Position numbers and translations under genes: made by a program
Shown: one piece after another, positions 40,629-50,667 of the stretch
Position numbering within the stretch: the stretch's first letter is position 1
How the letters are laid out: each line of letters starts with the position of its first letter
The notes under the pieces: model-generated
The model's database searches: none
What the model was told of the DNA's origin: nothing
The model's input: the letters and a program-made list of their open reading frames with translations, nothing else
Assembly: GCA_002104985.1 (NCBI GenBank)
Contig: MCGO01000249.1
Location: 1-50,667, forward strand
Direction of reading: 5' to 3'
DNA length: 50,667 nucleotides
Source of the DNA: Rhizoclosmatium globosum
Lineage: Eukaryota; Chytridiomycota; Chytridiomycetes; Chytridiales; Chytriomycetaceae

Positions 40629-43600
40629 ATGGCACCAGCTGAACGCGAACCGCGTCGAAGAGTGAGGGGACAGCAGAAAGTGGCTCCTCCGCCTCTTCCT
40701 TTCAAGTCAAACCCTCTGGCGCTACCTCAAGACGTCAACATCACTGTGAGAAGTGGGGCTACTCTGGGATCACATACCTACTCCTCTCTTTCCGAGTTCA
40801 TTGCTCACAAGTAATATTCTAAATTTGTGATACTCCGTTTCTCTTATTCCGTCAAAATAGTGACAAAGGCCTCAAAATTGCAGGGTCGTGGATCGCAATG
40901 ACGATTTTTAACATTTCATTCGGTATTCCTTCCATTAAAGAAATTCGAAACTTCTAATTGACCCAATATAGAGTTTCCTATTGAATGGCTTTACTTCTTC
41001 TTCTACTTCACCTTGAAGATCTGCTACAAAATCAGCAAACGAAGCACATTCTTATTTTTCCTCATTACAACATCCTCGTTCCTCCTCGACTATCTCATTC
41101 TGCACACGCTATCATACAAAACAACTTCTGTTGTTGCCACCACACTCATCCAACTGATTCTTCTCTCCACGGCCATGCACGAATTTGGATTTCTTAAACC
41201 CAGCATTGAATCCACAATGGGCTCTATCGTGTCCGTCTTTTTCATAGCCCTCCGATTCGCAATTTGGGATATCAGCCCCGTTTCAGAACACACAACCTTA
41301 AACGCGAAACAACAGACCATAAAACAAATGCTCGTATCCAACGCAAACTCAATTCCACTCCCCACTGCAACTGAGACATCTACTCCCTCAAAATGGGTTC
41401 TCGTTACGACTACAAACTCACCCCCTCTCTGGGTAACCATTCAAATACCCATCGCCATCCACTGCATGTCCTTCGCGATCGTGTATAGTGTGTGGAAAGC
41501 GAGTCGTGTGGTGAAAAACAACTTTTCGCTCGTGTGTAGGTTTTTCGGGTGCATGGACCCGATGGCGCCTGTTCTTTTGGTGGAGGAGGTTGCGGCGAGG
41601 AGTGTACGGATTAGTTGGGGAGATAAAAAGAGGCGGATTGAGGAGTTGATTTCAAGTACGGGACTTATGAGTACGATTCATGGGTCGAATGGGGTTGTGG
41701 GTGGTGGTGTGGCCGGGGAATCTTCTAGTTTTTTGAGCAATGGTAATATTTTGGCGACTAGTCAAGTTGGGTATGGGGGGAGGAAGGGAAGACGGGCTGC
41801 TGCTGCTGCCGCTGCCGCCGCAGCTGCTGCTACGACTCATACCAGTCAGAAAGACCGTGAAGAGAATGATGATGGCGATGATGATTCATCTACCTCAAAT
41901 CTAAGTGGTGATATGGATAGTGATATGAAGTTTGCGCCGCCTCGAAAGTTTGAGATTGAAGTCAACGGTGAAATCGTTGGTGAAACGATTCGAACTGAGA
42001 CTTGCGTTGATATCAAGGGTTTGCAATACAGCACAGAATACAAGATTCGCGTCTGGGCTGTTGCCGCCAAAAACAAAAAAGCTGCATCCAAGTTTCTTCA
42101 CATCAAGACTCTTGAAAAGAAGGACGATATACAAGGTACCTATTTTCTGTATTTTTTGAATTCGGATGTAACATAAATTGATCGGTTACAGAAGAACAAA
42201 CCAAGAAACGTACAATCGCAATACAAACTACTCCTCCAACATCTCGACCTGAGTCGCCTCAATTATCAAATGAAAATGTGCAAAATTTTGATTCACAGTC
42301 TTCGCATGGTGTAGACGCCAGTCAATTGTCAAACGAACAGCTGTTGCTTGAGTCTCAAACACGAGCCGCTGAAGCCGCTCTAGCAGCTGAAGCTCAAGAA
42401 GCTCATTATATAGCGGAAATTGCACGTCTACAGCAATCTATTGCTCATACGCGCTACCTCCAAAGCGAATTTGAGAAAACCGAACAAGCTACCCGCGAAG
42501 AGCATGCCACAAGAATGTCAGAACTAGAGGCCCAACTCTTAAAACTCAAGGCAGAGAGGAAATCTACTGAGCCTCATCGACTTGCATTGAAAGCGGAGTT
42601 GAAGAGACTGGAAGAAACACGCCGCAACACTGAGAGCAGGCGCATCAAAGTGGAACATACCTTGAATAGCGCTAAAATGGAGCTGCAGCACACGAAAGAT
42701 GAAGTCTTGAATGGAGAAAAGGAAATTGAGCAGCTTAAGGCTGATATCAAAAGAATCGAGGCTAAAACTCGGTCCGAAGAGGAAGCATTTGAAAAGAAGA
42801 AGAAAGAGATGGATGAGCAGGTCTCGCGATTGAAGGCCGAGTTAAAGATGCTCGACGCATTAAGAGCCAACGCCAAAAAGAATGAAGAAGATGTGAGAAA
42901 TCAGATCCGCATCAAACAGGCTGTGATTGAAGGTATCGAAAAGGAAACTGCTTTAATTGGAAATAGCCAATTTAGCACCATCGAGGAATTCGAGGAACGT
43001 GAAAGAGCCATCGACGAAGACCTGAAAGTTTGGAATGAAATTCACGAAAAACTGCTCTCAGAACTGCAAAGACACAAAGCAGAGTTGAAGGAGGAAAAGC
43101 GCGTGAAAGAGGTCTTGTTACATGAGTTGTCACGGTCGAGATCGAAGACGAACATGGATATCACTGGAGACCATTCTTTGAATAAGCCAGGCTCTTCGTC
43201 GCGTGGAGGCAAAATCAGGCTTTTGCAGAGTCCACCCCCTATTTTACAACAACCGCAGCTGTTTCATGAACCACCGCCAGTGGTGCAGGCAACTTCTCAA
43301 ACTCAGCGGTCACTGTTGGATCCCACTGTTCTCGAGTTTGAGCCGGTTCAGCGGTTGCCGAACGCGTTTGACTTGATGGGGACGCATTTACCTCGAATGC
43401 CAAGTAACGTGAACAGAAATATGACGCCCCCATCTTTATTACATCACTCGCCCACTGAGCCTCCGGGTAATTTTATTTAACGGGTATTAAATCTTTCACT
43501 GACATGCATTTACAGGACTAGGATTCAAATATTCTCATGCGCCTGCGTACACGTCAGCAGCAGCATCTATTTCAGCGCCTCTTGCTTCTAATTTGGCCCA

Positions 43601-43679
43601 AAAATCACCAAAGGACGATGATATAGAACGAGCAGTGGCGAACTCGCTTATGGGAGAAATACGTGGCGGAATGGTTTGA
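40629..43679 (+). CDS. Multi-pass membrane protein with FN3 domain and long coiled coil
   Basis: Five exons (40629-40810, 40861-40922, 40972-42135, 42192-43466, 43516-43679) join in frame to 948 residues. About four membrane helices lie at residues 65-175 and near 240 (EFPIEWLYFFFYFTLKICY, LFFLITTSSFLLDYLIL, VVATTLIQLILLSTAM, VTIQIPIAIHCMSFAIVY). A fibronectin type III-like domain follows, split by a poorly conserved insert with a 13-residue alanine run: LLVEEVAARSVRISWGD and then FEIEVNGEIVGETIRTETCV, YKIRVWAVAA. A long coiled coil (about 515-790) and a Pro/Ser-rich tail complete it. Similar fungal FN3/coiled-coil proteins exist but are functionally unknown. The small second exon is supported by frame and by continuous hydrophobicity. 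Confidence 0.75.
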
Positions 43680-43925
43680 TTTGATAAGGAGTAATGGAAT
43701 ATCATTTATTTTTTATAGAATTTGGCTTTCTCCCCATTCCATTTTGTTTTGATTTTACGCAAAAACAACCACTTCAAAGAAGCAACTGTCTCAAATCCTT
43801 TGCAAGCTTGCCGATAAATCTATCTTGACTTCCTTACTTTCTGATATAAGCTTTCATCTCAGGTATCTTTGTCTCCCGCACCCTTCGAAATGCACCGACA
43901 AACAGCGCCACCAGAAAACTAGAAA

Positions 43926-44310
43926 ATGGGACCTCCAAAGAGAAAACTTCCTCAATGGGCATTCGGCGTCTTTGTATACTCCGACAACAGAAAGGAGGGC
44001 GTTTCCATCCGTCTCCTCAAGATATTTGAAACCAAGATTGGCGCATTCGGATACTGCGATGATTTGATCCGTGATGCCAAGAACAAGAGAATCAACGAAG
44101 CAGACGATGAAGAGGAAGAGGAAGGTTTGTTCTTGTTACTTTTGATCATGAGTGGTTATTCACGTTTGGACAGAGTTGGCGTTGCGTTTTGCGAAGCCTG
44201 ACTTTGTGAATGCGGATCGCAATATTTACGACAAGTACGCGCATGGGTTCGAGGACTTCTTTGCTGCGAGATACGTTGTTCAGCGTGTTGAAGTTGATCA
44301 AGATAATTGA
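43926..44310 (+). CDS. Small acidic protein of unknown function
   Basis: Two exons (43926-44124, 44174-44310; 49-bp intron) give 111 residues. The N-terminal half (WAFGVFVYSDNRKEGVSIRL, LKIFETKIGAFGYCDDLIRD) may fold; an acidic run DDEEEEEE follows, then LRFAKPDFVNADRNIYDKYA and a C-terminal RYVVQRVEVDQDN. There is no signal peptide or membrane segment. Splicing removes a stop that would otherwise follow a hydrophobic intron-encoded stretch. I know no family for it. Confidence 0.6.
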
Positions 44311-44497
44311 GAATGCATAGGGCGGGGCAAAGAGTGAGGCAGTGGGAGAAGAAAGATATTCAGTTGGGTTAAAGAGTGGGAATAAATCTAGTTAATGATT
44401 ACATAATTGTCAAAGGTTGGTGGGATGTTTTGTGAGTGGTTTCAGCTCAGCCCCAGAAACGACAGCGGAAAAGACACTCACGAAAGTGCAAGGAAGG

Positions 44498-46318
44498 ATG
44501 GGAACCGACTCTGGAGCCAACTGCCTTCCACCAGGAGGCATTGAAGAGGTGAGTAATAGTAGTTAAACTACCGCAGTCTCTTATGGTCCTTTGCACCAGT
44601 TTATGTGTGGGTTTCAAACCAAGACGAAGCCATCATTCTCAATCCAGGGACGATTGCGCATCACATCCACAGCCGTTCTCTTCTATGCAAACATTCTCGG
44701 TATTCTGAAGGAGGAGGTTCGTATGCAGCGTCACCTCTTTGGCAGTTGCTTCTAACACACTGAAACAGATTGAAATCAAACTGGTGGACATTGTAGGCGT
44801 CCAGAAGTGCAAGACTGCACTGATATTCCCAACTGCCATCAAGATTCGCACTCTTTCCAATTCAGTTCGTTACTCCCTGACTCGTAATGACAGCTGACCC
44901 TTTCCCCACTTCAGTATACCTTCAACTCTTTCCTCAATCGTGACCAATGCCATAATCTCCTTCTGAATGTTCTCAAAGAAGCGCTGGACAAAGCAAAGTT
45001 GGCCGACGAAAGCCCGCTATCCACCTCAGACCTTCGCCGACTTGCATTCAATCCAAACATGTATTCCACCTCCGTTTTCGGTCTTCCCAGCAAACGGAGA
45101 AAGTCAATCGATACATTAATGCACTTGGAAATTATATCCGGTGTCAAGAGCAACAAGAGCTCAGTGAAGGAATCTGCAAATGCCCCGTTACAACCAAAGT
45201 TCATTGACGCCATGGATCCAAACCCGCCACAAATTGTTGTCTCTGAATGCAATACTGCTCCAAATTCGAAAGCGAATTCGTTCAAAGATAATCATTCGCA
45301 CAAAGCTCCTTCATTCAAAGAGACTCTCACACGCGCGTTCAAGTTTGATTGGGTGACCCATGATAAATCGCCTCCCCATGAGCCTGAAACTCAAGGTGTC
45401 GAATCATTCGATGGGTTTATACAATCTGGAGGGTTATTTAATGGTGGAGTTTCGGTGCAAACTATTCTTCAAGACCAACCGTCTCGTCGTGAGAGTGTTG
45501 CAACGAATGAAACCAATAATAGCTCATGGTGGTGGGGAACCATCAAAAGCACAGCAAGCAGTATTCGGTCACCTCCAGTTGCCAACTGAAGAGGCATCCA
45601 TTCTGGAGCTTGAATACACCGACAGACTTGAATTTACTCAGGCGTCGAGGAAGTGTGTTGAAGCTTCGAAAGGAACAGCAGGAACGGTCATTTGTGCATC
45701 AAAACAGTGATGACACTCTCTATGTTGTCACAACTCCTGAAAATGACGCATTGTCACCTCAACATGAAATTCAAGAGGTTCAAGACCCGAAACTCGAATC
45801 TGGATCTTACTTTACAGTTCCTGGAAGTCTTCCACGCATGAAAGTTGTCTCGTCCCCATACTCATCTCTCTCGCGGCTCAAAGTGCCTCTTAAAGAAGAG
45901 TCTGAATCTAACTATGGTAAATATACGGACTCTCCAACTGATACTCGGTCGCCTACGATCACTCGAGCTGCGATGCTGGTCAAGCCACGAAAGGTGTTAC
46001 GCAATAATAGCGGATCGACCACTGACAGAATCTCACGGAATGCAGTAGCATCTGGTTCAAAGCTGAGGAGGCGATCCAGAAGTTCAGGGCGGAATGGGGC
46101 GTACAAAGAGGCTCAAGCGTTTTTGGAGGCTGAGGAAAAGAAGCAGGTTGAGACAACAGTCGTGACGAACGAAGTATCAGAAGTAGTAGAAGAAGAAGGC
46201 TTCGAGAATTTATTCGAAACAAGCTGGATCACTTGGTGTGATAGCGGCTTTGGTGGTGTTTTGCTTCTGCCTCCTGTTTGGCAGTCTCAGCCTCTGTACA
46301 AGGTCAACACCGTATTAA
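44498..46318 (+). CDS. GRAM-domain protein with C-terminal membrane anchor
   Basis: Six exons (44498-44548, 44600-44716, 44769-44864, 44915-45560, 45626-46146, 46199-46318) give 516 residues. The GRAM domain spans the first 100 residues: FMCGFQTKTK, SIQGRLRITSTAVLFYANIL, IEIKLVDIVGVQKCKTALIF, YTFNSFLNRDQC. GRAM domains bind membrane lipids. The long Ser-rich middle shows no VASt/StART-like domain. The last exon encodes a membrane helix, AGSLGVIAALVVFCFCLLF; it is reached by a 52-bp intron with a GTTGAG donor. The layout resembles membrane-contact-site GRAM proteins such as GRAMD2. The start is uncertain: the frame is open for some codons upstream of 44498, so a further 5' exon may exist. Confidence 0.72.
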
Positions 46319-46431
46319 CGCAATTGGAATCCTTTTCTCCTTGATGTATTCTGTAATTAAAGTTCCTCGTTTATTATTGACACAATTCAGGAAAAACTTG
46401 GCCGGAAAAAAAGCTGTCAAACAAAAAGCAC

Positions 46432-47719
46432 ATGGCTCCCAGAACTCGAGCTATGCGACGACAACAAATCAATGGCGATGAAAGCGAATCTGATATTCCA
46501 CTTCAAGGTTCTCGGACTAGTTTGACACGATCGCAAAAACAGAATGTGCACGAAACCATCAATATCAAGCAGATTCCAGCATGGATGTAAGAAAGTTGAT
46601 CATCCTCGTTATAAAACATATAAAGAAGCTTATAACTGTAACAAACAGGTTCGATAACGCTTACATTCTGAGTGGCTATCGTCAAGAGATGGGAAACTAC
46701 CGGGACTGTTTCTACTCCCTCTTGTATGTTCACAATGAGACGGGAACATCTTCTCTCACCTTATCGATCATTACTTCACCTTGGATGGCTGATATACATG
46801 CTCACTTCATCTGCCAATCTCGTCAAAAGCACAGTCTTTATCACAGAGATGTTGGAGCGGCGATGCCGAGCTTATTAGTACCATTACATGGAAAGACTTT
46901 GCCGTTGTATCGGCTTTCATGGTTTCTGCAATCGCGTGTATGGGTTGTCTGCGGTTCGTAACTCAACAAGAAGTTGGAACAAGGGATACAGTGTTGACCT
47001 AAGCTATTTATAGGCTTTCCACACGTTTCATTGTCACTCGTTTAAAGTTTCCAAGGCCTGGAATAAGCTGGACTTTGCTGGAATCGCGGGATTGATTGCG
47101 TAAGGTCATTTACTCCGACACTGCAGAAACTCATCAGAATTATAACAGGGGGAGCAACATTCCTTTTATTTACTATGGATTCTATTGCGAAATCAAGTTC
47201 CAGACGCTTTACATTGCGCTCATGACAACGTTTGGTATCGTCACAGTGAGTTTGAATGGTTTAGAAACCGGAATGAAACTGACCAATCACTTCATCCAGA
47301 CCTTGATTACTGTATCAGAAAGTACAGCACGCCAAAGTATCGCGCATTGAGAACTAGTTTGTTTGTTGGAATGGGAGTTTCCTCCGTTGTCCCAATCATC
47401 CACTTATTGATTGAACACGGTTACGATTACGTTAACATGGCGATGGGTTTGAATCACGGAATTTTTGGAGGCGCGTGTTATTTGATTGGCGCTTTCTTGT
47501 ATGCAAGTCGGTTCCCAGAACGATTGTTTCCCGGCAAATGCGACCACTGGGTATGTTTATGATTTCTATTGACTTTTCTAAGTTTTCTTTTGAATTCAGT
47601 TTCAATCTCATCAAATCTTCCATATGTTGGTGTTGACAGCAACGATTGCTCATTTTAGGGGGATCTGTTTATCAGTGATGCATCGACACGTTGATAATTT
47701 GGCAGCCTGTCCAACTTAA
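46432..47719 (+). CDS. PAQR (adiponectin-receptor/Izh, hemolysin III-like) membrane protein, second exon frame-disrupted
   Basis: PAQR/Izh proteins are seven-helix membrane proteins linked to ceramidase activity and zinc or lipid homeostasis in fungi. Exons appear at 46432-46586, 46649-46953, 47014-47099, 47149-47234, 47300-47550 and 47600-47719. Motifs: NAYILSGYRQEMGNYRDCFY, LYVHNETG, AFHTFHCHSFKVSKAWNKLD, IPFIYYGFYCEI, STPKYRALRTSLFVGMGVSS, RFPERLFPGKCDHW and FQSHQIFHMLVLTATIAHF, including the metal-binding His positions of the family. In the second exon the frame changes after HNETG (the expected NIFSHL is in another frame), again near 46765 and 46855, and at the exon end. Single missing bases explain most of these. 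Elsewhere the gene is clean, so sequencing error or recent inactivation are both possible. Confidence 0.82.
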
Positions 47720-47889
47720 ATAAATTCAAAGATATAAATCTGGGCACGAATCGATCATGACTCTCCTGCGAATGCAATGCTAGTGCTTGTGTTTTGTGAA
47801 GGGGGGTGGAAGAGAGAGGCAACCAACAAAAAGGAAGAGCATCAAAAAAACATCACCCGTTCCTCACCCCCACCACCAGCCAAGCAAAG

Positions 47890-49988
47890 ATGATGCAACA
47901 GCCGGTTATTGTTATGAGTAAGCTACAGTTTGTTTCTGATTCAATGGCAGTGTGAATCGCGCGAAGACGGCCTTGCACTGCCCCAAACAGCGGCCCTAAC
48001 CAACACGCACCCGCAACAACAACAGACACCAACATGGAGCGCGAGACTGGACGCAAGGCCCAGATGTCAAACATCGAAGCCGCGAAGGTGCGTCTCTGTC
48101 TTCGATTAGCACACCTAGCTAAACCAACAACTCCAATCGCAGACGGTTGCCGACATTATCCGCACGTGTCTTGGCCCAGCGCAATGCTCAAAATGCTCTT
48201 GGATCCAATGGGCGGAATTGTCCTGACAAACGATGGAAATGCGATTCTGGTTCGTTGTGGTTTTCGTGTGGTGCTTGGCTGTGCTCACTCACTTTGTGTT
48301 TGCTCAGCGAGAGGTCGAGGTTGCCACCCTGCCGCAAGTCAATGATTGAAACTGTCTAGAACCCAGATGAGGAGGTTGGTGATGGTACCACTTCTGTCAT
48401 TATCCTTGGTATGCTTAGCCCTTTCCACCCCTCAACCACTAACCCATCTCGTTCACTCAACAGCCGGTGAAGTCCTTGCCTCTGCTCTTCCTTCCTCGAG
48501 CGTCAAATCCACCCAATTACTATCATCTCTGCATACAAGAAGGCTCTTGAAGATGCCCTGAAAATGACCGATACCTTCGCCATCCCTGTCAACACTGAAA
48601 ACAAGGAGGAAATGCTCCGTCTCATCAAATCTTCTATCGGTACCAAGATGGTTTCACAATGGTCCGACTTGATGTGTTCCCTTGCATATGACGCCGTCAA
48701 GTGTGTTCGTATGGAAATTGACAATGCTGGAACTATGGGAGGAAAGGTTGAAGTTGACATCAAGAGATATGCTCGTGTTGAGAAGATTCCTGGAGGAGAG
48801 ATTGAGGAGTCTTGCGTTTTGGATGGTATCATGATCAACAAGGACGTTACTCACCCAAAGGTATGCGCTGGCCTCTCTGCTTCAACTCAATCTATTCTAA
48901 TAATCGCTATTCATCAGATGAGACGTCGCATTGAAAACCCACGCGTTGTTTTGCTTGATTGTCCATTGGAGTACAAGAAGGGAGAATCTCAAACAAATGT
49001 CGAAGTCACTGATGAGGCTCACTGGGCTCGTCTTCTTGAAATCGAAGAGGAGCAAGTGAAGGAGCTTTGTGACCACATTATCAAGGTCAAGCCAGACCTT
49101 GTCTTCACTGAGAAGGGAGTTTCAGGTTTGCTTTGTGTTGCTTTTACAACGTGGTCTAACATCTACTAGACCTCGCTCAGCACTACTTCAACAAGGCTGG
49201 AATTACTGCTATCCGTCGTATTCGTAAGACTGACAACCATCGTGTCGCTCGTGCTACTGGAGCAACTATTCTTAACCGAGTGGAAGATCTTAAGGAAGAG
49301 GATGTTGGAACCAAGTGTGGTCTTTTCGAAGTTCGCAAGATCGGAGACGAATACTTCACCTACCTTGTAAAGTGCGAGGACCCAAAAGCATGTACCATTG
49401 TTCTCCGCGGTCCATCAAAGGATGTTCTCCAAGAAATCGACAGGAACTTGCAGGATGCCATGTGCGTCGCCCGTAACGTTATGTTTGAGCCAAAGCTGTG
49501 TCCTGGTGGAGGAGCCACTGAGATGGCGTTAAGTGTGATGCTCTCTGAGAAGGCTAAGAGTTTGAGTGGTGTGGAGCAGTGGCCGTACAAGGCTGTTGCT
49601 GAGGCTTTGGAGGTGATTCCAAGAACTCTTGTGCAAAACTGCGGAGGAAACGCCATCAAGACATTGACTCAATTGCGTGTAAGTGTTTTTGGGTGAAGAC
49701 GTCAAATTATATTCTTACAAACTTCGTTAGGCCAAACATGCTGAAGGTCACCACACTTGGGGTATCAACGGTGAAACTGGAACTATCGTTGACATGAAGG
49801 ATTACGGAATCTGGGAACCACAAGCCGTCAAATCCCAAACCATTAAGACAGCTATTGAGTCTGCTTGCTTATTGCTGCGTGTTGACGACATTGTATCGGG
49901 TCTTTCAAGAAAGAAGGATCAGGGAGGAAGCAATGCCTCTGCTGCACTGGATGGTGGTGATGAGCCAGAAGGAGACCCTCAGGGATAA
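47890..49988 (+). CDS. CCT3: Chaperonin CCT subunit gamma, with local frame disruptions
   Basis: CCT/TRiC folds actin and tubulin in the cytosol; prefoldin subunit 3 at 5.6-6.6 kb delivers substrates to it. Exons are 47890-47917, 48026-48087, 48143-48249, 48308-48408, 48464-48860, 48918-49125, 49170-49678 and 49731-49988. The N-terminus MMQQPVIVM joins to NTNMERETGRKAQMSNIEAA. The ATP-site motif VLTNDGNAIL and the (D)GTTSVIIL motif are present, as are VEKIPGGEIEESCVL and LCPGGGATEMALSVML. Six single-base length differences disturb exons three to five (48170-48510): for example GGCCC where GGCCCC would keep LGP-SAMLK in frame. From 48510 on the protein reads cleanly to the end. Because the gene is essential, I read these as sequence errors. 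Confidence 0.93.
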
Positions 49989-50194
49989 GTTATGCTGTTA
50001 TTTGCTTCTTTTTTTATAACTATTTGGGAGTTTGGAAATGGTGTTCGATAAGTGTGTTGAATATGACGCGAGTAATCCCGCATACATGAAATTTAACTCT
50101 GCCGTATCGTTCCAACTTGATATCCTAAAGTGACGAACAACTTGCAAGCCCTTGATGCAAGCGAAAGATGATTTATTACAACATTGAGTGAGCT

Positions 50195-50667
50195 TCAAGA
50201 GACACCTTCTTTCTGGCGATAGGACAAATCTGGAAACCCAAAGGATTCAACAATACATTTTTGGTGTGGCCTTAGCTTTTCAGAGAGATGTGCCAATTGC
50301 GTGCGAAACAACGTTACATCTTTTGGCTCAAGCACGCTTTCTTGAAGAGCAACTTTATATAAAGTGTGACTAATTTGAGGAAGAGTATTTCGCAAAGAGT
50401 AAAGAGACTCACCTTCCAAACCAAGTTGACAAAAGGAGTTCAGAGCAGCGAGATCACCACACAAACTCAGCAAAGTATGTAATGGAAGTGGTGGGGCGAC
50501 GATTCAAGCGCGCTTTATAGTTGTAGAGCAGATATAACTGAACGTGGAGCATACTGCGTTGAGATAGGTTAACGTGAGCAACCAAGCCTTGGCCAGGATC
50601 TATGTACCTCAATTTAGTCAAGTCGGGCATTCTCTGCGACCAAAAGTCACTCTGCATTTCCTTTTTC
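50195..50667 (-). CDS. Acyl-CoA oxidase-like protein, C-terminal part (runs off the window)
   Basis: The minus strand holds the last exons of a gene that starts beyond the window. The end reads LLSLCGDLAALNSFCQLGLE, then after a GTGAGT-TAAAG intron (50353-50412, approximate) VALQESVLEPKDVTLFRTQL, SEKLRPHQKCIVESFGFPDL, stop at 50195. This resembles the C-terminal domain of acyl-CoA oxidases, where an 'L..LC.L.AL' helix and 'RP.....V..FG.PD' occur; these start peroxisomal beta-oxidation. Further upstream (50454-50657) coding frames and a likely GTACAT-CGCAG intron are seen, but the frame does not connect cleanly, so another intron or a base error is present. No peroxisomal SKL-type end is seen in this frame. 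Confidence 0.55.

Overview
The window is nuclear DNA of a fungus, most likely an early-diverging, chytrid-like lineage (inference). Nearly every gene is split by short introns, mostly 43-65 bp, with GT-AG ends. The gene set is fungal: IKS1 kinase, BUB2 GAP, ERD1-type EXS protein, VTI1 SNARE, a MAP kinase kinase, MAP65/Ase1-like protein and a GH18 chitinase with chitin-binding modules. There is no operon structure, CRISPR array or recognisable rRNA or tRNA gene. Gene models below were built by hand from frame continuity across introns and family similarity; most sum to whole codons.

Layout. 0.4-4.3 kb: a thymidylate kinase with a broken frame, a secreted acidic repeat protein with many dibasic sites, and a small secreted basic protein. 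4.3-6.6 kb: MYG1 exonuclease and prefoldin subunit 3. 6.8-10.8 kb: two paralogous EXORDIUM-like proteins flanking a Sec14-like lipid-transfer protein and a transporter remnant. 10.8-18.4 kb: IKS1, BUB2, ERD1 and a MAPKK. 18.6-21.8 kb: an unknown Cys-motif protein and a PKA-like AGC kinase. 22.4-25.1 kb: a membrane-anchored GDPD and VTI1. 25.2-28.5 kb: a MAP65/Ase1-like protein with an N-terminal membrane segment, and a small single-pass membrane protein. 28.7-34.7 kb: GH18 chitinase, a CTD-like phosphatase and a NIMA-family kinase. 34.8-38.0 kb: two paralogous zinc-finger proteins of an unknown family. 38.4-39.6 kb: an MSP-domain gene and a decayed partial copy. 39.6-46.3 kb: a conserved KKWN-box protein, a multi-membrane FN3/coiled-coil protein, a small acidic protein and a GRAM-domain membrane protein. 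46.4-50.7 kb: a PAQR receptor, the chaperonin subunit CCT3 and the C-terminal end of an acyl-CoA oxidase.

Functions. Genes for secretion and membranes (ERD1, VTI1, Sec14-like, GRAM, MSP, PAQR, GDPD) are interspersed with mitotic or signalling genes (BUB2, NIMA-like kinase, Ase1-like protein, MAPKK, AGC kinase) and with cell-surface proteins (chitinase, EXORDIUM-like). I see no single pathway.

Caution. Single-base homopolymer-length differences break the frame of the thymidylate kinase, the acidic repeat protein, the PAQR gene and CCT3. Two of these are normally essential, so local sequencing or assembly errors are the likeliest cause. Candidates for new biology are the dibasic repeat protein, the membrane-anchored MAP65-like protein, the paired zinc-finger family and the EXORDIUM-like pair.
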